This document shows positions 42,634 through 51,873 of a stretch of DNA of 64,000 nt, in pieces. Under the pieces are notes generated by a model, which searched no databases, was not told the origin of the DNA, and worked only from the letters and a program-made list of their open reading frames with translations. The position numbers and the translations under genes are program-made. The DNA comes from Anaerocolumna sp047777345. Its GTDB lineage: Bacteria > Bacillota > Clostridia > Lachnospirales > Lachnospiraceae. The DNA lies in assembly GCA_047777345.1 (NCBI GenBank), contig JBKEEJ010000011.1, forward strand, positions 48,454 to 112,453. The letters are read 5' to 3'. Within the stretch, counting starts at the first letter, position 1. Each line of letters starts with the position of its first letter.

Positions 42634-42915
42634 CTATTTTTTTCTGTATTGTTCCGGCGTAACTCCTGTTATTTTTTTGAAAACCCGGAAAAAGTATTTT
42701 GCATTATCATAACCGACAGCTTTTGCTATCTGGCAGAGACTTCGTTTTGAGCTAGTAAGCAGTTCTTTGGCTTTTGCTATTCTGACTTCATTAAGATAAT
42801 CCACATAATTTTTCCCCAGTTTGGATTTAAACAGGTGACTTAGATAACTGCGGTTTACGTAAAACAGGGAAGCTAAATACTCCAAACTGAGATCTTTCTG
42901 AAAGTTATTATCGAT
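42634..42915 (-). pseudogene. AraC-type HTH remnant (3' end of a sugar-response regulator)
   Basis: Reads as the C-terminal double-HTH of an AraC/YesN regulator: LEYLASLFYVNRSYLSHLFK, KLGKNYVDYLNEVRIAKAKE, ICQ-type second helix and VGYDNAKYFFRVFKKITGVT. In-frame homology extends back to IDNNFQKDLS (42913-42915), but two stop codons follow immediately upstream and no receiver or sensor part remains. Only about 94 codons survive of a gene normally 280-550 codons long. It may still start at a TTG (42885) but has no ribosome site there. Decayed. Confidence 0.8.
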
Positions 42916-43022
42916 TTATTAGTATTATTTATAAAGTTCAGCTTCCTTGAATTGATTTTAACATGGGATACCTGAAGTCCCAGAATTAAATTCTGCAGCA
43001 TCTGAATATGTATTTATAAGAA

Positions 43023-43319
43023 ATATGTTCCTTTTTATATTTCCTGCTGGAGCTGCCTGTTGGTTTTAAGGTTATTTTCGATTCTGGTAATGGACTTTTT
43101 TACCGTTATATTAAGGACGGAAAAAGGAATACTTTCTTTATGAATTATGGCAAAGAGGAAGAAACTTTATCAGTTGAGGTACCTGCCAGCGAAACCTTTG
43201 AACTGTGGGATCCTTTTACCGGAGCTATCAGTAAGGCAGAAGCTGTGGAAAAAGAAGCCGGTACTGTGGAAATTTCCTTAAAAATTGCTCCTAACCGTGG
43301 AATAATTTTGGTATCCTAA
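43023..43319 (+). pseudogene. C-terminal remnant of a glycoside-hydrolase-like gene
   Basis: In the frame ending at TAA 43317-43319 there is a continuous beta-rich sequence: LELPVGFKVIFDSGNGLFYR, IKDGKRNTFFMNYGKEEETL, ETFELWDPFTGAISKAEA, ending ISLKIAPNRGIILVS. The ELWDPFTG segment and closing strands are typical of the C-terminal beta-sandwich of large glycosidases such as GH106-type rhamnosidases. No start codon with a ribosome site and no catalytic domain remain upstream, so this is a fragment. It faces the AraC remnant: both look like leftovers of one sugar-utilisation locus. Confidence 0.7.
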
Positions 43320-43402
43320 AATAAATTCCGGGTTTTCTATTCTTTATTCATAAAAGCCCTGCCTTGCGAATATGATATGGTATAAGACAAGGAGGGATTT
43401 TT

Positions 43403-44971
43403 GTGGAGCTGATTAAGAAAAATGTTCATATGAATAAATTGAAATGTCAAAGCAGCCTTCAGCTTACCTTAGATGATGATTTTAATGTTCCCGACGTCAA
43501 ACCAGACATTTATAAAATTATTAAAGAACAAGGCGCAATTAAAATTAATGATGTTAAAATGCTAAACGGCAAATTAATGGTAAAGGGCGTATTGCATTTT
43601 AACTTGCTGTATTTAAGTGATGAGAACGTAAGACCAGTACATAATATGTCAGGGGAAGTGCCCTTTGATGAAATGATACATTTGGATGAGGCCTGCGCAG
43701 GAGATGAAGCCGTTATTCACTGGGAACTGGAAGATTTAACACCTGGCTTAATCAATTCCAGAAAAGTCAGCATAAAAGCCATTGTAAGACTTAATGTTTT
43801 AGTAGAAGAATTGTATGATGAAGCTACGGCGGTATCCATAGAAGGCGATGAAGATATCCAGTTTGTCAATAAAAATATTACCGTAACGGATATTGCAGTG
43901 GATAAAAAGGATACTTACCGGGTGAAAGACCAGATTCACTTGCCATCCAACAAAGGGAACATATCGGAAATTTTATACAATGAAATTGAACTTCGTAATC
44001 CAGAAGTCCGGCTCCTGGATGATAAATTTAACGTAAAGGGTGAACTCCTGGTATTTGTACTGTATGCCAGTGAAAATGAAGACAATCCGGTAGAATATTT
44101 TGAAACAGACGTTCCTTTCAGCACCACGGTGGAATGTAATGGCTGCAGGGAAACCATGATTGACAATATTGACTTTTCTGTTGCAAGCAAAAGTCTGGAA
44201 GTTATGCCGGATGCGGACGGAGAAGAACGGATTATTGATGTGGAAGCAGTTCTTGAAATGAGCATAAAAATATATGAGGAAGAAGAACTGGAATTGCTAA
44301 GCGATGTGTACTCACCGGAAAAAGAACTGGTACCGGTTTTCAAGGATGCTCATTATGAGGAAATACTGGTGAAAAATAACAGCAAAGTACGTGTAAGTGA
44401 CAGGGTTAAGATTAATGGAAATCAGCCGGAAATCCTTCAGGTCTGCCACGCTGCCGGTGAAATTAAAGTAGACGATATTACTCAGGTAGAAAATGGCTTG
44501 GAAGTAAACGGAGTATTGGAGGTACAAATACTCTATATCTGCACCGATGATAATAAGCCATTTAATTCTGTGAAAGGAATTATACCTTTTACCCAGGTAG
44601 TTGAAGCAAAGGGTATTAAACCCACTAGCATTTACCGGGTAAAACCTGCTCTGGAACAACTAAGCGTAATGATGCTGGATGGTGAGGAAATTGAAATTAA
44701 GGCAGGAATCGGACTTAATACCATTGTGTTTGATTCGATTACGGAACCTATTATAACGGATATCGAAGTTTATGACCTGGACTATGAAAAAGTACGAAAT
44801 ATGCCCAGCGTCATAGGTTATATTGTGAAAGCTCATGACACTTTGTGGAATATTGCGAAAAATTATTATACCACTGTGGACAGAATCAAAGAACTTAACG
44901 GACTGGAAGATGACAATATAACGGTGGGTGATAAGCTGATTATTATGAAAAAAGTAGACAGATTGATATAA
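43403..44971 (+). CDS. sipL: SipL-type SPOCS and LysM sporulation protein
   Basis: 522 residues from a GTG with AAGGAGG 7 nt upstream, very close to the 519-residue C. difficile SipL. SPOCS (DUF3794) modules are seen at about 30-145 (LKCQSSLQLTLDDDFNVPDV), 165-290 (KDQIHLPSNKGNISEIL) and 310-440 (VSDRVKINGNQPEILQVC), then a LysM domain at about 470-516 (YIVKAHDTLWNIAKNYYTTV). SipL binds SpoIVA on the forespore through the LysM and is needed for coat encasement in C. difficile. Family knowledge, not this sequence, gives the partner. Confidence 0.92.
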   Translation: MELIKKNVHMNKLKCQSSLQLTLDDDFNVPDVKPDIYKIIKEQGAIKINDVKMLNGKLMVKGVLHFNLLYLSDENVRPVHNMSGEVPFDEMIHLDEACAGDEAVIHWELEDLTPGLINSRKVSIKAIVRLNVLVEELYDEATAVSIEGDEDIQFVNKNITVTDIAVDKKDTYRVKDQIHLPSNKGNISEILYNEIELRNPEVRLLDDKFNVKGELLVFVLYASENEDNPVEYFETDVPFSTTVECNGCRETMIDNIDFSVASKSLEVMPDADGEERIIDVEAVLEMSIKIYEEEELELLSDVYSPEKELVPVFKDAHYEEILVKNNSKVRVSDRVKINGNQPEILQVCHAAGEIKVDDITQVENGLEVNGVLEVQILYICTDDNKPFNSVKGIIPFTQVVEAKGIKPTSIYRVKPALEQLSVMMLDGEEIEIKAGIGLNTIVFDSITEPIITDIEVYDLDYEKVRNMPSVIGYIVKAHDTLWNIAKNYYTTVDRIKELNGLEDDNITVGDKLIIMKKVDRLI

Positions 44972-45008
44972 GAGAAAAATTGATTTATTTGTAAGGAATG
45001 ATGAAACA

Positions 45009-45063
45009 AAAAGGCCCTGTTCCGTTGGGTATATTGCCTGAATTGGAACGGGGCCATTTTACT
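45009..45063. terminator. Bidirectional terminator between sipL and a minus-strand gene
   Basis: GGCCC.GTTCC / GGAAC.GGGCC stem flanked by an A-run (T-run on the minus strand) and ATTTTACTTTTG. Confidence 0.8.
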
Positions 45064-45098
45064 TTTGTTTTTTGTTAGGATTGCTAATGAACCTGAAA

Positions 45099-45707
45099 CT
45101 ATTTGTAAGACGCATCGCTTGTTGCGGATTTTTTCCATTCTTCCAGCTTGGATATGGCAGTTTCCAGTGTCTGCTTACAGATATCGGGAAGGTCTCCTCC
45201 CCAGGCTTTTGTTGCCTGTTCGAAGCCTTTTTTTATAGCTTCGATCATCATATCGGCTTTATCCGGGTCACCTCCGGTAAGGGCCTTGGCAAAAGATACA
45301 AGCCGGTCTGAGGTTTGCTTTACGCCCCAATACCCGTCTTCGGAAATTTCTTCTTTGGCTAATGCCGCGGTTTCATCATCAACGGAAATTTTTCCTTCCC
45401 TTAAAAGCTGATACATAGTGGACTCATTAAATCTTTGTCCCTGCTTTAACAGTGTTTTTTCCACCAAATCACGCAACTGCCTGGCTCTTTTTTCGGCATC
45501 GGCTTTTAATCTTATTAAGGTAGCAGTATCCTGTTTATATACGACCTTTTTGTTGCCTTTTTCCGTACTTTTTTCAAAAGAAACAGCAGGAGAATCCTTA
45601 CTGATTTCCCGATGGGTCGTGTCTTTTGTCTCTTTTTGATTTGTCTTGTAAGTCTTAGGAATATCAAAACTTGTGGCGATAACTCCATTTACGCCCATAA
45701 CTGGCAC
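45099..45707 (-). CDS. Conserved hypothetical protein, family not recognised
   Basis: 202 residues, soluble. A polar, Thr/Ser/Lys-rich N-terminus (about 1-65) is followed by a helical core (KADAEKRARQLRDLVEKTLL) and a conserved-looking C-terminal segment EISEDGYWGVKQTSDRLVSF, AKALTGGDPDKADMMIEAIK, then AWGGDLPDICKQTLE. I have the impression of related proteins in other clostridia and in motile bacteria, but no name. Two possible starts (codons 1 and 4). Stand-alone, with a terminator shared with sipL. Confidence 0.65.
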   Translation of the reverse strand: MPVMGVNGVIATSFDIPKTYKTNQKETKDTTHREISKDSPAVSFEKSTEKGNKKVVYKQDTATLIRLKADAEKRARQLRDLVEKTLLKQGQRFNESTMYQLLREGKISVDDETAALAKEEISEDGYWGVKQTSDRLVSFAKALTGGDPDKADMMIEAIKKGFEQATKAWGGDLPDICKQTLETAISKLEEWKKSATSDASYK

Positions 45708-45793
45708 CCTCCTTGGTTTTTTAATTCTTGGCCAAATGATTCATGTGTATATTTTGCTATATATGGTAATTATCGGTTAAGAATAAATAAAAC

Positions 45794-46666
45794 TTAATAG
45801 AGGGGCTGATATAAATGTGTAAGAAATACCTGTTTGCCAAGATTACCTACTTTAAACTGATAAAATGCCTTTTCCGCTTTCTTTAAATCATCAAATAATC
45901 CGAACACACTTGGCCCGCTGCCGCTCATTAAGGAAGTGATGGCGCCGTATTCATACATTTTTTCCTTAATCTTATTAATTATGGGGTATTCCTTTACCGT
46001 TACTGTTTCAAGTACGTTGCCAAAAAGAGAAACGGCACCTTTTAAATCATTATTTTTAATACAGGCCACAATGCCGTCAATATCGGGATGCTTTGTATTT
46101 TCGTCCAGTTTCAGGTTTTCGTAAACATGTTTGGTTGACACACTGATACTGGGCTTTACGATTAAAACATGGCAGGATGGAAAGGGAGGAAGGGGTGTTA
46201 ATATTTCTCCGATTCCTTCTGACAGAACTGTCCCTCTCATGATACAATAGGGAATGTCTGCACCTAAGCCCAGACCCAGCTTCATTAAATCTTTTTTCTT
46301 TAGTTTTAAGTTAAACAACCGGTTCATACCATAAAGGGCGGCAGCCGCATCGGCGCTTCCTCCGGCCATGCCTGCGGCTACGGGAATTTTTTTCTCCAGA
46401 TTAATATAAACACCCTGTTCAATATGATATTCCCGGCGGATTAAAGAAACCGCCTTATAGACCAGGTTGTTTTCGTCAGTAGGAAGGTAATGAAGGTTGG
46501 TAGTAATTACAATGGAAGGATTATTGGTACGGGTTATGGTAAGTTTATCATAAAGTCCGATGGTTTGCATAATCATACGTACTTCATGATATCCGTCTTC
46601 CCGTTTCCTTATCACATCAAGGCCCAGGTTGATTTTCGCATGGGCTTTTAATCGAATTCTGTTCAT
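45794..46666 (-). CDS. ispE: 4-diphosphocytidyl-2-C-methyl-D-erythritol kinase
   Basis: 290 residues, GHMP kinase. AHAKINLGLDV at the N-terminus, ATP loop PVAAGMAGGSADAAAAL (variant of P-x-G-L-G-G-G-S-S-D), and MSGSGPSVFGLF near the C-terminus. It phosphorylates CDP-ME in the non-mevalonate isoprenoid pathway. spoIIR lies upstream on the same strand with a 91-nt gap, so the two could be co-transcribed. Confidence 0.95.
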   Translation of the reverse strand: MNRIRLKAHAKINLGLDVIRKREDGYHEVRMIMQTIGLYDKLTITRTNNPSIVITTNLHYLPTDENNLVYKAVSLIRREYHIEQGVYINLEKKIPVAAGMAGGSADAAAALYGMNRLFNLKLKKKDLMKLGLGLGADIPYCIMRGTVLSEGIGEILTPLPPFPSCHVLIVKPSISVSTKHVYENLKLDENTKHPDIDGIVACIKNNDLKGAVSLFGNVLETVTVKEYPIINKIKEKMYEYGAITSLMSGSGPSVFGLFDDLKKAEKAFYQFKVGNLGKQVFLTHLYQPLY

Positions 46667-46757
46667 ATGTGCTCCTGTTAAAAACGGTAATTTACCATAA
46701 TGGTAGTTTACCTATGATTATACCCATAGGAGGTATTATTTGCAAGAGCAGTGCCCG

Positions 46758-47450
46758 TTAATCCTTGTTCAGAAAGGGAAGTAGTTTAAACTTAACTTTA
46801 ATTTTTGGTTTTCTTTTGGATGAAAATATGGCTTTGTATTCTTCTTCCGTCAGTATATACTTTAATTCCTTTCTGGAAGAATCCGGAACAACACTGTAGG
46901 TTGCGTCCACAAAACATAAAGGAGGATACATAACGCACCACCAGTTTCGCCCCCTGGCTTTTCCAAGCCTGACACAGACAGCCTCGTATTCCCCCGGAGG
47001 AAGGGTTAAATCCCCATAGACTTTTAAAGGGAAATATTCCTTTTTAAGAGTGGCGGTTGTCTTATAGGAAAACCCATTTTTTTCAATTATGCTGTCTGAG
47101 ATGGAAACCATTTCTGATAAGCTGTTTTTTAAAACAGTACGGGCTTCGTCAATATTGGATGCTTTCTCCAATTTAAGCCGCAATGCTTCGGTAAGTGCCT
47201 GCTTAATCTCCAGTTTCAGAGCCTGGTCTTTTTCGGAATCACTGTTGGCAATTACATGAAAACGGATTAGCTGGGAGGCGATGCCTTCCTGAAGATTTTC
47301 ATTTTCTGCCTTTGCCAGGACTTTTACCAGAAAGAGGCAAAAAAGGGTCAGCAAAAGACAAATATAAAAAAGGTTTTTGTAAAAGTATTTTAATTGTTCA
47401 TAGCTTCTGTTATGTAATATGGATTTTCTGATAAATATATGCTTTTTCAT
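46758..47450 (-). CDS. spoIIR: Stage II sporulation protein R
   Basis: 230 residues. One N-terminal membrane helix/signal (about 25-47, FYICLLLTLFCLFLVKVLAKA), then the SpoIIR core: IRFHVIANSDSEKDQALKLE, LPPGEYEAVCVRLGKARGRN, WWCVMYPPLCFVD. In B. subtilis SpoIIR is made in the forespore under sigma F and secreted into the intermembrane space to trigger processing of pro-sigma E by SpoIIGA. The long basic N-terminus before the helix is slightly unusual. Confidence 0.93.
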   Translation of the reverse strand: MKKHIFIRKSILHNRSYEQLKYFYKNLFYICLLLTLFCLFLVKVLAKAENENLQEGIASQLIRFHVIANSDSEKDQALKLEIKQALTEALRLKLEKASNIDEARTVLKNSLSEMVSISDSIIEKNGFSYKTTATLKKEYFPLKVYGDLTLPPGEYEAVCVRLGKARGRNWWCVMYPPLCFVDATYSVVPDSSRKELKYILTEEEYKAIFSSKRKPKIKVKFKLLPFLNKD

Positions 47451-47837
47451 AAATTCTCCAATCTGCCTGAATTACAGGCTGTTTTCTTTAAACACCTTTG
47501 GAATTTGAAATTATCTTCTTTATATGTAATTATTTCCAGGAAAAGAAAGGAATAAACATGAGCATAATAGATTTTTAAATGTTAATCAATTGTAAATTCT
47601 GATTAATAGAAATTTAAACGGAAGGATTCACAAAATGTATTGAATGTTGAAGAAATAAATAGTAAAATGAATAAAGTGTTTGATTGCTTAATAGATATAA
47701 TATAAGCGCTTTGATAATGATTACTTAAGGTATATAAATGAAAATTAGAATGGGTATGATTCCTAATGTGAAATCTGAAATGTGAAATTATTTCTTTTAG
47801 ATATTTTCTTTTAGATATATAGAAAGGATATGTTATT
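47451..47837. other. Divergent intergenic region spoIIR/ddl
   Basis: 387 nt, very AT-rich. Scattered TATAAT-like strings (for example 47695-47704) but no -35/-10 pair I would defend. No gene, hairpin with T-run or repeat seen. A sigma-F promoter for spoIIR would be expected here. Confidence 0.5.
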
Positions 47838-48923
47838 ATGAACAAAAAAACAGTGGCAGTATTGTTCGGAGGCCAGTCCTCGGAGCATGAGGTTTCATGT
47901 GTTTCCGCAACTACTATAATTAAAAATATCAATACGGATTTATACCGTATTATTATAATTGGAATTACCAAAGAAGGAAAATGGCTCAAAGTTAATTCTG
48001 TGCAGGATATTGAGTCCGGTAACTGGACCAAAGGTTCCGTAAGGGCTATTATTTCTCCCGATGCCACTCAAAAGGCAGTATTATTTATGGAAGGCAATAA
48101 GGTCACAGCGGAACCCATTGATGTGGTATTTCCGGTACTTCACGGACTAAACGGTGAAGACGGTACCGTCCAGGGATTGTTGGAACTGGCAAAAATCCCT
48201 TACGTAGGATGCGGTGTTGTTGCTTCCGGAATTTCTATGGATAAGTTATTTACGAAAATTATTGTGAATTCTTTGGGTATCAGACAGGCCAAGTATGTAC
48301 CTGTCTTAAAAAAGGAACTGGATAATATTGAACAAGTAGTAAAAAAGGTAGAGGAAGCTTTGGATTATCCCGTATTTATTAAGCCATCCAATGCCGGTTC
48401 ATCCAGAGGCATATCCAAAGCCTATAACAGAGAGGAATTAATAAAAGGGTTAAAAATTGCAGCCCAGCATGACAGAAAAATACTGGTGGAAGAAACCATT
48501 AACGGCAGAGAAATCGAATGTGCGGTTCTTGGCGGAAATGAACCGAAAGCTTCCGGTGTAGGAGAGATTATTGCCGCCGCCGATTTTTACGATTATGATG
48601 CGAAATATAACAGTGCAGAATCCAAAACTATAGTTTCTCCCCAACTTCCCGGCAATACGGCAGAAATAATCAAAGATTATGCCGTTAAAATTTTTAAGGC
48701 TGTGGATGGATACGGCTTATCCAGAGTGGATTTTTTTGTGGAAAAAGAGACCGGAGAAGTTGTTTTTAATGAAATTAATACCATTCCCGGTTTTACCAAT
48801 ATAAGCATGTACCCTATGTTATGGGAGGCAAAAGGCATCGGAAAGGCTCAGCTGGTGGAAAAATTACTGCAACTGGCATTTACCAGAACATTGGAATCAG
48901 GAGGAGAAGGAGATGGCCAATAA
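47838..48923 (+). CDS. ddl: D-alanine--D-alanine ligase
   Basis: 361 residues, ATP-grasp. VAVLFGGQSSEHEVSCVSA at the N-terminus, PVLHGLNGEDGTVQGLLEL, KPSNAGSSRGISKA, and GLSRVDFFVEKETGEVVFNE with EINTIPGFTNISMYP. It makes the D-Ala-D-Ala ends of peptidoglycan precursors and is the target of D-cycloserine. The stop overlaps the start of murI by 11 nt, so ddl-murI-DUF1934 form a coupled operon for wall precursor D-amino acids. Confidence 0.96.
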   Translation: MNKKTVAVLFGGQSSEHEVSCVSATTIIKNINTDLYRIIIIGITKEGKWLKVNSVQDIESGNWTKGSVRAIISPDATQKAVLFMEGNKVTAEPIDVVFPVLHGLNGEDGTVQGLLELAKIPYVGCGVVASGISMDKLFTKIIVNSLGIRQAKYVPVLKKELDNIEQVVKKVEEALDYPVFIKPSNAGSSRGISKAYNREELIKGLKIAAQHDRKILVEETINGREIECAVLGGNEPKASGVGEIIAAADFYDYDAKYNSAESKTIVSPQLPGNTAEIIKDYAVKIFKAVDGYGLSRVDFFVEKETGEVVFNEINTIPGFTNISMYPMLWEAKGIGKAQLVEKLLQLAFTRTLESGGEGDGQ

Positions 48924-49740
48924 TGCTCCCATAGGGGTTTTTGATTCCGGTGTGGGCGGACTTACGGTAGTAAGGGAAATTATGAGACAAATCCCCAACG
49001 AAACGATTATATATTTTGGTGACACTGCCAGGGTACCCTATGGCAGCAAATCAAAGCAGACGATTATTACTTACTCAAGGCAAATTGTTAAATTTTTGCG
49101 GATGAAGGGAGTCAAAGCCATTGTAATTGCCTGTAATACGGCCAGTGCTTTGGCTCTTGAAACTGTGTCCAAAGAAGTGCCGATTCCGGTTATCGGTGTG
49201 GTAGAGCCGGGAGCCAAAGTTGCGGCAGAAACCACCAGAAACGGCCGTATTGGTGTTATCGGTACGGAAGCAACCATTAACAGCGGTATATATAATATCT
49301 ATTTAAGTAAGACAAACCCCAATATAAAAGTATATGGTAAAGCTTGTCCACTTTTTGTGCCTTTAGTTGAGGAAGGATGGATTTCTGACCCTATAACCAT
49401 GGAAGTAGCAAAAAGATATATGAGTGAGTTAAAAGAATATGATATTGACACATTGGTATTAGGATGTACCCATTATCCCTTAATCCGTCATACCATCGGA
49501 GCTGTTGTGGGGGACAAGGTTACATTGGTAAATCCTGCCTATGAAACCGCAAGAACTTTGAAAGAGGTACTTATAAGCAAAGGATTGGAAAGTACGGCCC
49601 CGGCCGGAGATCACCGGTTTTATGTCAGTGACGGTGCGGAAAAATTCCAAAAGTTTGCCAATACCATTCTCCCCTGTGAAGTAATGGAAACAAAAGATGT
49701 TAATATCGAAAGTTATGCTGATAAAATGGAGGAAATATGA
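48913..49740 (+). CDS. murI: Glutamate racemase
   Basis: 275 residues. FDSGVGGLTVVREI, GDTARVPYGSKS, the first catalytic Cys in IACNTASA, VVEPGA, and the second catalytic Cys in LGCTHYPL. It supplies D-glutamate for peptidoglycan without PLP. Overlaps ddl upstream and the next gene downstream by ATGA. Confidence 0.96.
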   Translation: MANNAPIGVFDSGVGGLTVVREIMRQIPNETIIYFGDTARVPYGSKSKQTIITYSRQIVKFLRMKGVKAIVIACNTASALALETVSKEVPIPVIGVVEPGAKVAAETTRNGRIGVIGTEATINSGIYNIYLSKTNPNIKVYGKACPLFVPLVEEGWISDPITMEVAKRYMSELKEYDIDTLVLGCTHYPLIRHTIGAVVGDKVTLVNPAYETARTLKEVLISKGLESTAPAGDHRFYVSDGAEKFQKFANTILPCEVMETKDVNIESYADKMEEI

Positions 49741-50165
49741 ATAAAGAAGTATTGGTGTCAATATCCGGGCTTCAATATGAAATAAATAAAGAAGATGCAG
49801 TGGAAGTAATTTCGAAAGGTCAATACTGTTTTCGAAACGGGAAACACTTTGTCGTGTACGATGAGATCTTGGAAGGAATGGATGAAGTCACAAACTGCAC
49901 TATAAAGATAACAAAAAATCAGGTGGATATTATTAAAAGAGGTGCCAACAATGTGCACATGATCTTTGAAGAAAACAAAAAAAATACAACCTGTTATCAG
50001 ACTCCTTACGGAGAACTTCAGGTTGGAATATATACTTCAGGTATAACGGTTACAGAGGAAGAAGATTTCATTAAAGTGGAAATCAGTTATGGTTTGGACA
50101 TTAATTATTCCTTTATATCCGATTGCCAGATAATCATAAAAATAAGCTCGAAAAAAACAATGTAA
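49737..50165 (+). CDS. DUF1934 (YwiB-like) protein
   Basis: 142 residues, all-beta lipocalin-like pattern. VLVSISGLQYEINKEDAVEV, HFVVYDEILEGMDEVTNCTI, and RGANNVHMIFEENKKNTTCY followed by TPYGELQVGIYTSGI are the DUF1934 landmarks. Overlap ATGA with murI indicates coupling. Function unknown; a link to wall metabolism is only suggested by position. Confidence 0.88.
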   Translation: MNKEVLVSISGLQYEINKEDAVEVISKGQYCFRNGKHFVVYDEILEGMDEVTNCTIKITKNQVDIIKRGANNVHMIFEENKKNTTCYQTPYGELQVGIYTSGITVTEEEDFIKVEISYGLDINYSFISDCQIIIKISSKKTM

Positions 50166-50232
50166 AAAGGTTATAATCGGTTTATCTTAAATCGCTGTTA
50201 CGAAAATAGAATAACCGATTATAACCTTTTTA
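50164..50232. terminator. Strong bidirectional terminator
   Basis: AAAAAGGTTATAATCGGTT / AACCGATTATAACCTTTTT, a perfect 19-bp stem with a 31-nt loop, A-run and T-run at its ends. It serves the plus-strand DUF1934 gene and the minus-strand gene whose stop lies inside its right arm. Confidence 0.92.
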
Positions 50233-50691
50233 TGCTTTTGCTTTATTTGACAGCTTACTTTTTATTCGCTGTAAGAATTTTTTCTTAACTGGTTTTGCTT
50301 CCAGGTTAGAACGTAATCCTTTTACATCCATTATATAAATTCCGTTCATAACTGCTTTTACTTCTTTTTTTACGGGAATTAAATCGAATATTTTGTCATC
50401 ACACATTAAAGTCATAATCTTGGGGCCGATTTTTGCTTTTACGATAGGCACTTTCGAGCCTCGCAAATATTTGGGTGTCTGATCCAAAACTATCTTTGGA
50501 AGATTTGCGTCTTTTAGTTTCATACGTTTTTTATCTATAACCAAAATGGAAACTGTCTGTGCACCGGCTTTTAATTGGGCCTGGGTTTCTTCTGATTTTT
50601 TCTGAAGTTTTCTTCCGTAGATTGCTAAAAAGACTAAAGCACCAATAATGACAAGTAAAATGATTAAAAATACGATTAAAGCAGGCTTCAT
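50230..50691 (-). CDS. Small membrane-anchored protein, function unknown
   Basis: 153 residues from the ATG at 50689-50691, 7 nt after AAGGAGGT; the longer frame to 50712 lacks a site. A single membrane helix at about 5-25 (LIVFLIILLVIIGALVFLAI), then a coiled segment (GRKLQKKSEETQAQLKAGA) and a beta-rich soluble domain on one side of the membrane (VSILVIDKKRMKLKDANLP, KAKIGPKIMTLMCDDKIFDL). The basic C-terminus (KKKFLQRIKSKLSNKAK) suggests the domain is cytoplasmic. No family recognised. Confidence 0.75.
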   Translation of the reverse strand: MKPALIVFLIILLVIIGALVFLAIYGRKLQKKSEETQAQLKAGAQTVSILVIDKKRMKLKDANLPKIVLDQTPKYLRGSKVPIVKAKIGPKIMTLMCDDKIFDLIPVKKEVKAVMNGIYIMDVKGLRSNLEAKPVKKKFLQRIKSKLSNKAKA

Positions 50692-50759
50692 GTATGTACC
50701 TCCTTCCCTCAAGTATACAGTGGATATATTGTATCATTATTTATTTAAAAGTTCAAGAC

Positions 50760-51494
50760 TTAGAATTCCACCAACCGGGCATTTCTATCCAATGTTTCAC
50801 GAATGATACCCTGTACGTAAGCACCTAAAAATTTACGTTTTTCTTTGTCCAGGTCATTTGGATAAATGGGCTTTCCAAATTCAATAATAACATGGGCACG
50901 TTTTATCCAGGGCATATGATTCTCAAATATATTGTCCGTATTGTTAATGGATACGGGGATTATGGCACAGCCGGTTTTTTCGGCTATTTTAAGACTTCCT
51001 TCCTTAAAGGGAAGCATTTCCGGCTTATGATTTCTGGTACCTTCCGGAGCAATAAATACGGAGTAGCCTTTTTTAATTAATTCCACTCCCTTAAGGATGG
51101 TTTTTAAGCCTTCCCTTATATTATCGCGGTCTAAGAATAAGCAGTTAAGGAAATACATCCACCAGCTAAGAAAAGGAACGCGGGCGATTTCCTTTTTGGC
51201 CACATAGCAGGACAGGTTCGGCACGGAGGTATAACCTACCAGAATATCAAAGTAACTTCGGTGATTGAAAACATAAAGAACCGATTGATCTTTTGGAATA
51301 TTTTCCGCACCTATCACAGTTTTTTTAACACCACATAAAAATAAAAGAATTCGCATGGCTTTCACTACAATTGCCTGTGAGGAACGGGCGCTTAAACGGG
51401 GATTTATTTTATATAAAATGAATTCCAACAGATATAAAGGAATACTGATTGTAAAAAATACAAGTAAGAATAAAAGTGCTAATAAGGTTCTCAT
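50760..51494 (-). CDS. plsC: 1-acyl-sn-glycerol-3-phosphate acyltransferase
   Basis: 244 residues from the ATG at 51492-51494 (GGAGAG upstream); an upstream ATG at 51554 adds 20 residues without a ribosome site. N-terminal membrane helix (LLALLFLLVFFTISIPLYLL), then the acyltransferase motifs NHRSYFD (H-x4-D), FLDRDNIREG, and APEGTRNHKPEM, and motif IV IIPVSINN. It acylates lysophosphatidic acid in phospholipid synthesis. Confidence 0.92.
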   Translation of the reverse strand: MRTLLALLFLLVFFTISIPLYLLEFILYKINPRLSARSSQAIVVKAMRILLFLCGVKKTVIGAENIPKDQSVLYVFNHRSYFDILVGYTSVPNLSCYVAKKEIARVPFLSWWMYFLNCLFLDRDNIREGLKTILKGVELIKKGYSVFIAPEGTRNHKPEMLPFKEGSLKIAEKTGCAIIPVSINNTDNIFENHMPWIKRAHVIIEFGKPIYPNDLDKEKRKFLGAYVQGIIRETLDRNARLVEF

Positions 51495-51709
51495 AAAACT
51501 CTCCATTTCTAGTAATTGGCGGAAATAGAAATATTTTAGAGGAAATATGTCCAACCGCTTGATTTTGCCTTATCTATATTATACCACACCCTTATTCAAA
51601 ATAGAAAATAATTTTCCTGGTTTCTTTTTATTTCTTACCTGTTAAGAGCTTAACAAAACTTTAATGCTATTTAGAAATTCTTAACAATTATTAATTATTT
51701 TTGTATCAG

Positions 51710-51737
51710 TTGTACAATTTAAATAATGTGATATAAT
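51710..51737 (+). promoter_or_regulatory. Putative promoter of pncB
   Basis: TTGTAC at 51710-51715, 16-nt spacer, TATAAT at 51732-51737. The leader of about 135 nt is AT-rich and shows no clear structure. The rest of the gap from 51495 is AT-rich without a gene. Confidence 0.62.
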
Positions 51738-51873
51738 GTAAAACAGTATATTGCCCGGTATAAAAAGGGCATAATTTGCTAATGAATTTTGCTTCTAAAT
51801 AATTTTTAATTTGACGAAATAATATAAAAGCAGGAACAAACAATAAGTTAGCATAGAATATAGGAGTAGAAAT

